From positions 620,001 through 684,000 of the forward strand of contig CBDCDT010000002.1 in NCBI GenBank assembly GCA_965215445.1: DNA of 64,000 nucleotides, given 5' to 3'. Positions 47,756 through 56,890 of this stretch are shown here, in pieces; positions within the stretch are counted from its first letter, which is position 1, and each line of letters opens with the position of its first letter. The notes beneath the pieces were generated by a model that made no database searches, had not been told where the DNA came from, and worked only from the letters and a program-made list of their open reading frames with translations. The translations under genes were made by a program, and so were the position numbers. The DNA comes from CBDBLK01 sp965215445. GTDB taxonomy: Bacteria > Bdellovibrionota > Bacteriovoracia > Bacteriovoracales > Bacteriovoracaceae.

Positions 47756-48678
47756 TTATGCCAGGGCCTTCTTTGCATGGCCTTCCCAGTTAAAACAAGC
47801 CCAATGCCATAAAGACTGCCGGCACATCTTCTCAACCTGTGTCCTGCCGGTCTGTAAATTCCCACGATAAAACTGTTAAGCGAGAGGCCAAGCATCGACC
47901 ACAATGTGGCAAGAGGATTAAAATCACCGGCCTTTCTGACGAAGTACCACAAGGCCACCACCTGCCATACACCCATGGAAAATTGTTTGTTTTTGGGAAT
48001 GGGGTGATCCAAATGTTGTACACGAGATTTTCCACAAAGAACAAGGGCGTATTTTTTACTTGCGGTATAGCTAAAATCGACATCTTCGAGGTAGCCTATT
48101 CCCTCAAACCATTCGTCAAAAGAATATTCATTCAAAACCTTTTTATGCCAAAAAGTAGCTCCTCCACAAAGCCACTCAACTTCGACTGTATCTTCCCGCT
48201 TTCTCGGCAAAGTATTAATGCCGGAACAAGTAAGCTTCCCTCCAATTCCATCATCCAAAAGAAACAACCTTCTCCAGCCCTGCATCCTAATCTCTGGAGT
48301 ATTGGTAATCATCATTCCGATTCCACCGAGTGGCCTTTGTGCTGAAAATTCCCTCGATGCTTTTATCACCTGCTCTAAAGCATCCTGTTCCAAAACCAAG
48401 TCGTCATCCAAAAAGCCCACCCACTGAGCGCCTTGGAGGTCTTGGGGAAGCCTCCCTATTCCCACATTTCTCTGTTTGGGCAAAGAAGGGGGGCGAACTG
48501 CTACATAATCTGTTGGAATATCGGGAAATTTCTCCACTACTTCTTTAATGGGGTGGTCAGACCCATCGACCACAATAACAGATCGCGGCATAAAGGTCTG
48601 AATTTGAATGGATTTAAAAAGCCTTTCCAGGTCGTAAGGGCGGTCTTTGGTGCAAATAATAAGGTCGAGTTGTTCCAT
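47752..48678 (-). CDS. GT2 glycosyltransferase
   Basis: 308 residues from ATG 48678 (frame opens at 48708). Seen: LDLIICTKDRPYDLERLFKS, the nucleotide-site VIVVDGSD, the DxD motif WVGFLDDDLVLEQDA, and WLCGGATFWHKKVL followed by GIGYLEDVDFSY at the acceptor side. One or two hydrophobic stretches near the C-terminus. First confident gene of the minus-strand block 41.4-48.7 kb. Confidence 0.85.
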   Translation of the reverse strand: MEQLDLIICTKDRPYDLERLFKSIQIQTFMPRSVIVVDGSDHPIKEVVEKFPDIPTDYVAVRPPSLPKQRNVGIGRLPQDLQGAQWVGFLDDDLVLEQDALEQVIKASREFSAQRPLGGIGMMITNTPEIRMQGWRRLFLLDDGIGGKLTCSGINTLPRKREDTVEVEWLCGGATFWHKKVLNEYSFDEWFEGIGYLEDVDFSYTASKKYALVLCGKSRVQHLDHPIPKNKQFSMGVWQVVALWYFVRKAGDFNPLATLWSMLGLSLNSFIVGIYRPAGHRLRRCAGSLYGIGLVLTGKAMQRRPWHK

Positions 48679-48692
48679 AGTTTGAGCCTTTT

Positions 48693-48830
48693 TTAAGTTG
48701 CTTGCCAAGGATAAAATAGCTGAGATAATTTAGGCTTGTCACCAAGTTCAAATAGGTAATATGTTAATTCCCATGTGGCTTCAGACACATAAGAATCAAC
48801 GCACTTCTCCAAAAGGTCAGTAATGATCAA
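48693..48830 (-). CDS. Possible short gene or gene remnant upstream of the GT2 gene
   Basis: A 45-codon minus-strand frame from a TTG at 48830 to a TAA at 48693, reading LIITDLLEKCVDSYVSEATW and ending FYPWQAT. It ends 15 bases before the GT2 start. Amino-acid composition looks coding, but the GGAGG lies too close to the TTG, and the frame continues antisense into the formyltransferase gene. It may be a decayed 3' end of a lost gene. Low confidence. Confidence 0.25.
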   Translation of the reverse strand: MIITDLLEKCVDSYVSEATWELTYYLFELGDKPKLSQLFYPWQAT

Positions 48831-48879
48831 CCTCCGTTTAATTTCCACTTCAACAGAAAAGCACTCTTGCACAATAAAT

Positions 48880-49641
48880 ATGAAAAAAATTCTATTTTTA
48901 GGACGTGATGAAACGGAAACTTCCCTAATACATCTTTTGGAAAAGAATCACTGCAAAGTCTGGCATACAAATCACAAGATCGATAATACTTCCGTTTCAG
49001 AATTTGACTTAATTATAAGTTTTGGGTATCGATATATTCTATCTCCAAAAATCATTGCAAAAATAAAACGGCCAATTATTAACCTTCATATTGGTTACCT
49101 GCCATATAACCGAGGAGCACATCCTAATTTTTGGTCTTTTTTTGAAGGCACTCCAAGTGGAATCACTATACACCATATTGATGAAAATATTGATACTGGA
49201 GACATCCTTTACCAAAAATATGTTAATTTTGATAAAAGCGAAATTACTTTTAAAACCACTTATAACAGACTTATACATGAAATAGAATCACTATTTAAAG
49301 GCCATCTACAAGAAATTTTAGATAATGATCTTGCCCCTTTTAAGCAAAGAGGAAACGGTACTCATCACTTTGTAAAAGATCTTCCGATTGAATTTTCGGG
49401 CTGGGATACAAATATCAAGGAAGAACTGAACAGGTTGGATCAGTTAGGCATTTCCCATTCAAATAAAAAATTAGTTTTGATTGATGAAATTGAAAAGATA
49501 CGTCGCAATAATAATGTGAATTGGATGGATTTGCTAAGACTGGCATTTACAGAGGCTCCGGATAAAGCGGTAAAAATCTTCCGAAGAATAAATTCTGATG
49601 ATAACAAAATTTCTGAATTGTTCAAAAAACTTGGTGAATAA
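48880..49641 (+). CDS. Formyltransferase-family protein (sugar N-formyltransferase-like)
   Basis: 253 residues from ATG 48880. Formyl_trans_N fold with the catalytic triad: Asn in PIINLHIGYLPYNRGAHPNF, His in GITIHHIDENIDTGD and the Asp of DTGD. Uses N10-formyltetrahydrofolate; in surface-glycan loci such enzymes formylate an amino sugar. The C-terminal 80 residues do not look like the OB-fold of methionyl-tRNA formyltransferase. An upstream in-frame ATG at 48823 with AAGGT is an alternative start adding 19 residues. First gene of the 13-kb plus-strand block. Confidence 0.85.
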   Translation: MKKILFLGRDETETSLIHLLEKNHCKVWHTNHKIDNTSVSEFDLIISFGYRYILSPKIIAKIKRPIINLHIGYLPYNRGAHPNFWSFFEGTPSGITIHHIDENIDTGDILYQKYVNFDKSEITFKTTYNRLIHEIESLFKGHLQEILDNDLAPFKQRGNGTHHFVKDLPIEFSGWDTNIKEELNRLDQLGISHSNKKLVLIDEIEKIRRNNNVNWMDLLRLAFTEAPDKAVKIFRRINSDDNKISELFKKLGE

Positions 49642-49643
49642 TA

Positions 49644-51785
49644 GTGACACCATCTTGGGTTTGGAGAGTTTTTCTTTCGGAGTGGGGTCAAAAAAAGACG
49701 AAATACGCAATAAGCCTTTGGATACTTTTCCTCACTTTTGAATACTGGTTTTTAGGGCCATATTCCTTTGTCGGTTATCACGATGAAGCCGATCTTGGCA
49801 TTGTACGATTTCTACATGATACAACTTGTCATATTGGTGGAAATTTTCTTCATGGAGTCCTAGGAGGTGTGGATAAACGGGGAACATTGCTCACAGGAGG
49901 TCAGTATTTTTCATTGGAAAGAGGTCTTGTCGCTTGGCTTCCTCTTTCTCTGGCCATTCTTATTCATAAAGTATTGGTTACATGTACCTCTACTATTGGA
50001 ATGTACCTTCTCCTTAGAAAGTCAAAGACATTTTTGATTCCTAGGTCTGAAGCTTTTTTTCTGAGTGCTTTTTTTAGCACCAGCAATATTTATATGATTC
50101 ATAAAACTTTTCATTATGGCCTAGGATATTCGGTTTTGCCCTTAGCATGCTATCTCTTTACCCTCCGAACTAACAAAAAATATTATTTATTTTCATGCTT
50201 TTTGCTTTCAATTTTAATTTCGATAAGCAACGCTCCCTCTCATACTTTTTTAGCAGTTTTCTTTGGACTCATAACCATCTCTTTTTTGATCTATCGAAAA
50301 TACATAAATCTTCGTTTTTGTTTGGCAGTAAGCTTTTTAATATTCATTGTCTGTTTTAATTGGATTGACGCTATTTCTGTTATAAAAGAATATGCAACAT
50401 CTACAATACGATTTTCTGACCCCCAATCAACTCAATATTACGCAAATAAAATTTGGGGTTCATGGAGAATTTTGAAAAGTTCATCATCCTTTCAATATCT
50501 TTTTTTCAAAGGATTCTCATTTCTGCCTTTCCTTATCATTGGTTTGACAACAGCTATAGCTATAAAAAACAAATTAAAATTTTCATGGCCTTTTTTATTA
50601 GCCATACTTACTCCTATTTACTTCCCTGAAATTATGTATTCTATTCCCTGGGCGCATATTAATCTAACATTTTTAAATAGTGTCAATTACTCACGAATAG
50701 CACACGTAAGTACTACTGCTTTTATTCTTACATTGGCCGCATTGCCTCTAACTATAAGAGAGAGAGGGAAGAGAATTGCGGGATTATGTGTTTTTCTCCC
50801 TTTCCTCTTTTTCAACTTCGATCTAAAAATTCGTGCTTTCATAGAAACAATTTATTCCAATCGTTTAAAACTTTATGCTATAGATAATTTGTTAAATCAT
50901 AATTGGAATTCAAGGGATAATTTGTTTCGAGTAGTTACTGCAGGGGATTGGTACAGAAATTCTTTTCATCCCAACTTTGTATGGAACTATGGGTTGGAAA
51001 GCTTGGATGGAGTTTCCAATTTGGTTCCACGCATACACAAAGAATATTGGTATTACGGACTTCACAAAAATAGCAACTCAAAACCTTTGCCTTTTACTGA
51101 GAATGCTCGCCTACATCTTCATTACAGTGATAAAAATATTTTTGCTTCAACCTCAATCCATGGGTGTGAGCAACCCTTCATCGATTTGGATTCCACAATT
51201 GACCTCAATATACTAAGATTGGCCAACGTCGGATATGTTATCAGCTATTTTCCACTCAAAGGAACTAACGTAACAAAAGTTTCAGGGCCAGAGAATCAAC
51301 CTCACCCCAGTTGCTTGCCCACCTTTAAAGAAAAGCTACAAAGAAGATTAAAAAATACGTTTGATCCCGACGATATAAATATCTACTCATTGGGCGATTT
51401 CACTCCCCGGGCCTATTTCCCATCAAAAATTATTTCAGACCTTCCTTTAAAAGAAAGTTATCGATATATCTCCAAACACTATTGCCCAAGATGTGTCTTT
51501 ACTGATCAAAAAACTCTCGAAAAATCAGAAGGAGTTATTTTGAAATTAACAAAAGTTAAGGACGGTTATGATATTGAAGTTGATGTTAAAAAAGAAGGCC
51601 TTTTTGTTTTAAATCATTTTATGACCCCTTGGTGGCAAGTGTTTATAAATGGAAAAAAGAAAGATATTTTTACTATCAACAATTTTCAAATTGGATTAAA
51701 CCTCAAACAGGGAAAATCAAAATTAGAGTTCCGGCACATTATTGTTCCATTGAGTAAAAAACTAAGAAAGTATTCTTTTGAATAA
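49644..51785 (+). CDS. YfhO-like multi-spanning membrane protein (putative GT-C glycosyltransferase), copy 1
   Basis: 713 residues from a GTG start two bases after the formyltransferase stop. About ten to eleven hydrophobic segments in the first 400 residues and a soluble C-terminal domain ending GLFVLNHFMTPWWQVFINGK and LEFRHIIVPLS, the pattern of YfhO-type GT-C proteins. An acidic pair YHDEADLG in the first outside loop could be the catalytic site, as in GT-C enzymes. Likely adds a sugar from a polyprenyl-phosphate donor on the periplasmic side. Paralogue of the 51942 gene, same length. Confidence 0.72.
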   Translation: MTPSWVWRVFLSEWGQKKTKYAISLWILFLTFEYWFLGPYSFVGYHDEADLGIVRFLHDTTCHIGGNFLHGVLGGVDKRGTLLTGGQYFSLERGLVAWLPLSLAILIHKVLVTCTSTIGMYLLLRKSKTFLIPRSEAFFLSAFFSTSNIYMIHKTFHYGLGYSVLPLACYLFTLRTNKKYYLFSCFLLSILISISNAPSHTFLAVFFGLITISFLIYRKYINLRFCLAVSFLIFIVCFNWIDAISVIKEYATSTIRFSDPQSTQYYANKIWGSWRILKSSSSFQYLFFKGFSFLPFLIIGLTTAIAIKNKLKFSWPFLLAILTPIYFPEIMYSIPWAHINLTFLNSVNYSRIAHVSTTAFILTLAALPLTIRERGKRIAGLCVFLPFLFFNFDLKIRAFIETIYSNRLKLYAIDNLLNHNWNSRDNLFRVVTAGDWYRNSFHPNFVWNYGLESLDGVSNLVPRIHKEYWYYGLHKNSNSKPLPFTENARLHLHYSDKNIFASTSIHGCEQPFIDLDSTIDLNILRLANVGYVISYFPLKGTNVTKVSGPENQPHPSCLPTFKEKLQRRLKNTFDPDDINIYSLGDFTPRAYFPSKIISDLPLKESYRYISKHYCPRCVFTDQKTLEKSEGVILKLTKVKDGYDIEVDVKKEGLFVLNHFMTPWWQVFINGKKKDIFTINNFQIGLNLKQGKSKLEFRHIIVPLSKKLRKYSFE

Positions 51786-51849
51786 AATACTCATATTGGA
51801 AATAGCAAGCCTGGGTAAAGAATATTGCTATTGCCTTAGGAATGTTTAA
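51778..51849 (+). pseudogene. Decayed 5' fragment of a PglD/NeuD-like acetyltransferase gene
   Basis: The frame from TTG 51778 reads NKILILEIASLGKEYCYCL before a TAA at 51847. This aligns without gaps to the start of the acetyltransferase at 63391, NKILVLGTGGLGKECCYYL, and the first 15 bases TTGAATAAAATACTC are identical in both. The Gly-rich loop has been lost. The remaining gap to 51941 has no open frame; its last bases (CGTGG... and GATAAAATTTT) faintly recall the 3' end of that gene and the start of its neighbour. A remnant of a deleted or displaced copy. Confidence 0.6.
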
Positions 51850-51941
51850 GGATATGAAAAAAGGCATTATGACTCTCAATAGGCTCGCAACTTGAACTAA
51901 AACCCCCGTGGAGAGTTATCGATGAATAGAGAAAAACTAAA

Positions 51942-54083
51942 GTGATAAAATTTTGCTTTGAGAAATTTTTTCTTTCAGAATGGAATCAAAAAAAGACAAG
52001 GTGCGCAATAATCCTTTGGATTCTTTTCCTCACTTTTGAATACTGGTTTTTAGGGCCATATTCCTTTGTTTCCGTTAACGAAGATGCTAATCATGCCATT
52101 ACACGCTACCTATACCATGCAATCGGCCATGTAGGAGGAAATTTTCTTCATGGAGTTCAAGGGGGCATCAGTCTCGCAGGTACTCTTTTGACTGATGGCC
52201 AACATTTCTCTCTGGAAAGGTGGCTTATCAAAACTTTTCCCCTATCTCTAGCACTCATTTTTCACAAGATTTTAGTCGCCAGCACAACAACAATTGGTAT
52301 GTACCTTCTGCTCAGAAAGTCCTCTTCAGTGCCAAGATCAGAAGCCTTTTTCCTCAGTGCTTTTTATAGCACTTTCAGTCGTTTTATGATTCACTTTACT
52401 TTCTACAATGGCCTTGGATATGGCGTATTGCCGCTTACACTGTATATTTTAGTTTTCAGATCAGGGAAAAAATATCATCTCTTCTCTTCTTTTTTGCTCT
52501 CAGTACTTATTTCCATCAGTATTTCACCTGTTCATGCTTTTCCAACTATCTTCTTGGGAACTTTGTTTTTACCTTTCTTTCTCTACCCTTCAAAAATTGG
52601 TTGGCGTTTTATACTATCAATCAGCTTTTTAGGATTAACCTATTTAGCCAATTGGATCGATTATTTGTGGATTACAAAAGAATACGCCTCTTCCAGTTCT
52701 CGATTTATTCATGGCAAAGAATTTATGGTTGAATCAAATTTTATCCAAGGCGCAATTCCCTATCTTAATGGTATATCAACACTTACAGGAACATCCTTTT
52801 CACCACTTCTCTCTCTAGCGTTAATTGTATTAGTAGCGACAATTATAAAAGAAAAAAGAAAAATTCGGCCCTTAATTCCAGTTTTTCTATGCATTGTATT
52901 TTTTGTTTATATTAATAAAATCATTCATATAATTCCTTGGCAATTTCTAAAACTTGGATTTGTAGAATCAATCCAATTTAAACGCTTAGCCTATGCAAGC
53001 CTAATACCGCTTACTCTCATGATATCTCGTTTCCCTTTAACGTTTGGAAAAAATAAAACCAGAGTGTGGGGAAAACTCTTTTTTGTCGTCTACCTTCTCT
53101 ATAACTTTAACCTGAAAGCTCTGGCCTTTAGGGGAATACTAGGCTCCAACATGAAACGTCTGCACGCCGTGAAAAATCTCGCTGGTTACGGCTGGCGACC
53201 ATCCAATCAACCCTTTAGGGTTGTTACAGCAGGAAATGCAGATGTTTTTCATCCAAACTACGTCTGGGGCCATAACTTGGAAAGCCTGGATGGATTTGTC
53301 AATTTCGCCCTTAAAAACCAAGAAGAATTCTGGTACTACGGAATTCACAAACAAAGGAAACCTATTCCCTTTTTAGTAGGAGCACATTTTTTTCTCCATT
53401 ACGGAACTGGAGGGAATGTTGGTGAAATGCTGCCGGAAGGAAATAGTGCTTGTTCAAAGGAATGGAGAAATTTAAGCAACGGCAAAATTGACCTCAACCT
53501 TCTACGATTAACGAATGTTTCTCACATTGTAAGTTACTACCCTCTCAACGGAAAAGATATTAAAAAAGTTTCAGGCCCAGAGCATACCATCCCTACTGCT
53601 TGTTTGCCATCCAAAGAAAAATTATTAAAAAAACTAAGTACTTTACGACAACCTGATGATATTTACATTTACTCCCTAGGAAGTTTTACTCCTCGAGCTT
53701 ATTTTCCATCCAAAATTTTTCCATTAAAAGAACAATCTCAACACGCCACATATCGCTATATTTCATTTCACTACTGTTCAACATGTGCTTTTACAAATCA
53801 AAAAAAAGAAGTCGGCAAAGGTTCTATTTTAAAATTGAAAAAAGTACCTGATGGCTACGATATTGAAGTTGATGTTAAAAGGGAAGGCCTTTTTGTTTTA
53901 AATCATTTTATGACTCCCTGGTGGCAAGTTTTTATTAACGGGGAAAAACAGAATATTTTTACTGTCAATAATTTTCAAATTGGATTAAATATTAAGCAAG
54001 GAAAACAAAAATTGGAATTTCGGCACATAATTCTCCCTCTAAGTCAGAAAATCATTACTGAAACTAAAAAGATGTGGAATTGA
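51942..54083 (+). CDS. YfhO-like multi-spanning membrane protein (putative GT-C glycosyltransferase), copy 2
   Basis: 713 residues from GTG 51942. Same layout as copy 1. The N-terminal TM1 region FLTFEYWFLGPYSFV and the C-terminal GLFVLNHFMTPWWQVFING are near-identical, the middle has diverged. The outside-loop acidic motif reads VNEDANHAI here against YHDEADLGI in copy 1. Tandem duplication followed by divergence is evident, so the two probably act on different donor or acceptor sugars. Confidence 0.72.
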   Translation: MIKFCFEKFFLSEWNQKKTRCAIILWILFLTFEYWFLGPYSFVSVNEDANHAITRYLYHAIGHVGGNFLHGVQGGISLAGTLLTDGQHFSLERWLIKTFPLSLALIFHKILVASTTTIGMYLLLRKSSSVPRSEAFFLSAFYSTFSRFMIHFTFYNGLGYGVLPLTLYILVFRSGKKYHLFSSFLLSVLISISISPVHAFPTIFLGTLFLPFFLYPSKIGWRFILSISFLGLTYLANWIDYLWITKEYASSSSRFIHGKEFMVESNFIQGAIPYLNGISTLTGTSFSPLLSLALIVLVATIIKEKRKIRPLIPVFLCIVFFVYINKIIHIIPWQFLKLGFVESIQFKRLAYASLIPLTLMISRFPLTFGKNKTRVWGKLFFVVYLLYNFNLKALAFRGILGSNMKRLHAVKNLAGYGWRPSNQPFRVVTAGNADVFHPNYVWGHNLESLDGFVNFALKNQEEFWYYGIHKQRKPIPFLVGAHFFLHYGTGGNVGEMLPEGNSACSKEWRNLSNGKIDLNLLRLTNVSHIVSYYPLNGKDIKKVSGPEHTIPTACLPSKEKLLKKLSTLRQPDDIYIYSLGSFTPRAYFPSKIFPLKEQSQHATYRYISFHYCSTCAFTNQKKEVGKGSILKLKKVPDGYDIEVDVKREGLFVLNHFMTPWWQVFINGEKQNIFTVNNFQIGLNIKQGKQKLEFRHIILPLSQKIITETKKMWN

Positions 54084-54086
54084 CGA

Positions 54087-55832
54087 ATGAAAGCTCTTTC
54101 TTGGATAAAAAACATTCTTCAAGCCCATTTCCCAAAAAAATCTGAGTTTACGTTGTTTTGGTTCTCTTTTTTTATTTTTTTTGGAATGGTGTTTTTCCCC
54201 GATTTACAGTTGACAATAACAAAGGATCAATATTTTCCCTATGGCCCTTATCTGCTCACGTCCGATGTTATCAGTAATATCTTCTCTTGGTTTAATATCT
54301 CTCAGAATGAAGAACTATCTCTTAAATATCCTTGGAGCACTATAGCCATTCAAAAATTTTGGTTTCATTTATTTGACCAAGGCCCCGGATATTTTTGGGG
54401 AAGGGCCTCATCTGTTTTTATGATCCATCTTTTGATGTATAAAATTGTTAGAAGAAGCTTAAATATTCTTTATACGGTTTTTATTCTCCATTTTTCCCTG
54501 ATTTGTTTCTCTAATTTTCCCTTTAGGCTTTTTTTTTCCAACTTAATTCAAGGAAAATTTGAATTGCCTTATACTGAAGCCACAATAACGGGATTCCCTT
54601 TCCCTCTCGTGTCAATCACTGGTTTTTTACTTGCGCTCACATTCTCTACCAGAAGAAAGAAGCATTCCGTTAGATCACTATATATCCAATCTTTACTCTG
54701 GTTCATGCAAGCATCAATTCATCCTCTCAGTTTTATTTTAGGACTCCCCATCGCTATATTAACCTTAGTTAAATCACTCGAAAAAATATCCAAAGATTGG
54801 AAAACTTACTTCTTCCATATTACAATTCTTTCTCTAGGGTTATGGCAAACTTCAAAATATTTATTCTCTAATATTGCAAGACCATCGTTGCAAGATTTTG
54901 AGCTAATACAAAATAGCCCTTTTAATATTTTTACAACTTTTTATTTTTCGTTCTATTGTCTTATTCCCTCTTTTTTAACCATATTAGTCTTTTTAATCAG
55001 AAAAATTAATCCGAGAGAAATAGGCATGAGATTTGGTCATATCTATACTTTAATGCTTACAGAAATGATAATTCTCCTTGCTGATTCCTTATTTTTTAAA
55101 GGACTCTATGGACAATGGATATTTTCTCGTTTTTTCATCTTCTTGCACTTATTATATTTCATCCCTTTCATTTACTACTTCAATGCCCCACAGTATTTTG
55201 TTTCAAAAAGAGGAATTGAGGGATATACTTTCTTAAGAAAGATCGACCACTTTTTAAAATTTTTCTTTTTTCCGCTCAAGAACTTAATTCCTGCAATAGC
55301 ATTAATTTTTTTATGGATTTTTTCTTGGAATTCTCAAATTAAGAGAAGAAATCAATATTTTAAATATATGCATTCTAGCTATGAAAGATTTGCAAAAGAT
55401 CTTAATAATATCCAAGGAAACGAAATTGTCGTCAACGGGTCTTATCAAAACCTTTTTCTTATATTAAACTCAAAGAGAAATCCCTTATGGGGGAATAATT
55501 TTTTTTCGAATCAAGCATCCGAGGAAATAATCCAGCGATACGCTTTGAACTTTAAAATTTATGCTCTTTCAAATGAAGAATTTATTAATTTTTTTAAAGA
55601 AGGGATTGGAAGCAATTTTGCTTTTCACAAAGAATTTACAATGGGATACAGATTAAACAACTTCAAATTAAAACAGTTAAAAGATGTGTTTAAAAATACC
55701 AATTTACAAAGTTCTATAGAGAAATTTGGTATTCGAAAAATCTATAGTTTGAAACTCCTAGAAAATCTTCCCAGTTTCTTCCATGGGATGAAACTTAAAC
55801 ATGGTTACCTCTATACAAGAGAAAAAAATTAA
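54087..55832 (+). CDS. Multi-spanning membrane protein, putative GT-C-type transferase
   Basis: 581 residues, eight to ten hydrophobic segments up to about residue 430, then a soluble C-terminal part of 140 residues. No sequence match to the YfhO-like neighbours beyond general plan. The loop LTITKDQYFPYGPYLLTSD after the first TM segment holds an Asp that might be catalytic. Starts four bases after the previous stop and overlaps the next gene by one base, so it is in the same operon. Polymerase, ligase or GT-C roles are all possible. Confidence 0.6.
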   Translation: MKALSWIKNILQAHFPKKSEFTLFWFSFFIFFGMVFFPDLQLTITKDQYFPYGPYLLTSDVISNIFSWFNISQNEELSLKYPWSTIAIQKFWFHLFDQGPGYFWGRASSVFMIHLLMYKIVRRSLNILYTVFILHFSLICFSNFPFRLFFSNLIQGKFELPYTEATITGFPFPLVSITGFLLALTFSTRRKKHSVRSLYIQSLLWFMQASIHPLSFILGLPIAILTLVKSLEKISKDWKTYFFHITILSLGLWQTSKYLFSNIARPSLQDFELIQNSPFNIFTTFYFSFYCLIPSFLTILVFLIRKINPREIGMRFGHIYTLMLTEMIILLADSLFFKGLYGQWIFSRFFIFLHLLYFIPFIYYFNAPQYFVSKRGIEGYTFLRKIDHFLKFFFFPLKNLIPAIALIFLWIFSWNSQIKRRNQYFKYMHSSYERFAKDLNNIQGNEIVVNGSYQNLFLILNSKRNPLWGNNFFSNQASEEIIQRYALNFKIYALSNEEFINFFKEGIGSNFAFHKEFTMGYRLNNFKLKQLKDVFKNTNLQSSIEKFGIRKIYSLKLLENLPSFFHGMKLKHGYLYTREKN

Positions 55833-56890
55833 TGAAAAAGAAAATGAAGGCCGCTCTATGGTATGGTAAAGAAAAATTGAAACTCGAAGAAGTTGATAGC
55901 CCCTCTCGCAAAAAGGATAATATCATTTTAAAAGTGAAGAGTTGTGCTATTTGTGGTTCTGATTTACGCACTTTTTTTCATGGTAATGATAGAATAACCC
56001 CTCCTCAAATTTTAGGACATGAAATTTCAGGTGAGGCCATCCATGTAGGAAATGAAGTTACCAATTTTAATATTGGTGACCGCCTTTCTGTTGGGGCCGA
56101 TATTCCTTGTGGAGAATGCTTTTTTTGCCAAACAGGACATCCAAACAATTGCAAAAATAATCTGGCCATTGGTTACCAATATAAAGGGGGATTTAGCGAA
56201 TATATCGCACTGAATCAAAACATTGTCAGCGGAGGCCCTTTAAAAAAATTTAATGCCTCTTTAAGCTATGAAGAGGCTGCTTTGGCCGAACCATTAGCTT
56301 GCTGTCTCAATGGCATGGAAATTGGACTTATGAAAGCGGGACATGATGTAGCTATTTTGGGGGCAGGGTCAATAGGAATTATGCTCGTGCTTTTAGCCGA
56401 TTTGTATAAAGCCAGAAAAATTTTCGTAATAGACCCTCAACAAAGAAGATTGAATGCAATTAAAGAATTTAAAAAATTTCATGAACTTTACCTCCTCAAT
56501 CCAGAACGAGATGCTGTTGAAGATGCAATCAAATCAAGAACAGATGGAATTGGAGTACAATTGGTTTTTACGGCCGCTCCGGTTTTTGCAACTCATCTTA
56601 GCGCCATGCGCCTAGTTTCCAAAAGGGGAGTTATCAATTTTTTTGGAGGCCTGCCAAAAACCGCTCCTTCCCTTGAGGTCTCTTCTAATTTTTTGCATTA
56701 CAATGAAATTTATTTGACAGGTTCTCACGGTTCGACACCCAAACAGCATTACCAAGCCTTAAAAATGCTTGAATCAAAGGAAATTGATTTAAGAAAGATG
56801 ATTACTTCAAAAATACCATTGGAGCAAATCCATTCTGGGTTTGAAAAGGCCATTAACAAGGAAGGAATAAAAATTGTCATTAATCCGTAA
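55832..56890 (+). CDS. Zinc-dependent medium-chain dehydrogenase, sorbitol-dehydrogenase-like (1)
   Basis: 352 residues. MDR alcohol dehydrogenase: catalytic zinc site CAICGSDLR and GHEISGE, structural zinc cysteines CGECFFCQTGHPNNC, cofactor motif VAILGAGSIGIMLVLL. Would interconvert a polyol and a keto-sugar or their phosphates with NAD(P)H. The TAATG overlap upstream and a 17-base overlap downstream place it in a tightly coupled cassette with epimerase, isomerase, nucleotidyltransferase and a second MDR gene. TarJ, the ribulose-phosphate reductase of teichoic acid synthesis, is a known MDR precedent. Confidence 0.9.
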   Translation: MKKKMKAALWYGKEKLKLEEVDSPSRKKDNIILKVKSCAICGSDLRTFFHGNDRITPPQILGHEISGEAIHVGNEVTNFNIGDRLSVGADIPCGECFFCQTGHPNNCKNNLAIGYQYKGGFSEYIALNQNIVSGGPLKKFNASLSYEEAALAEPLACCLNGMEIGLMKAGHDVAILGAGSIGIMLVLLADLYKARKIFVIDPQQRRLNAIKEFKKFHELYLLNPERDAVEDAIKSRTDGIGVQLVFTAAPVFATHLSAMRLVSKRGVINFFGGLPKTAPSLEVSSNFLHYNEIYLTGSHGSTPKQHYQALKMLESKEIDLRKMITSKIPLEQIHSGFEKAINKEGIKIVINP

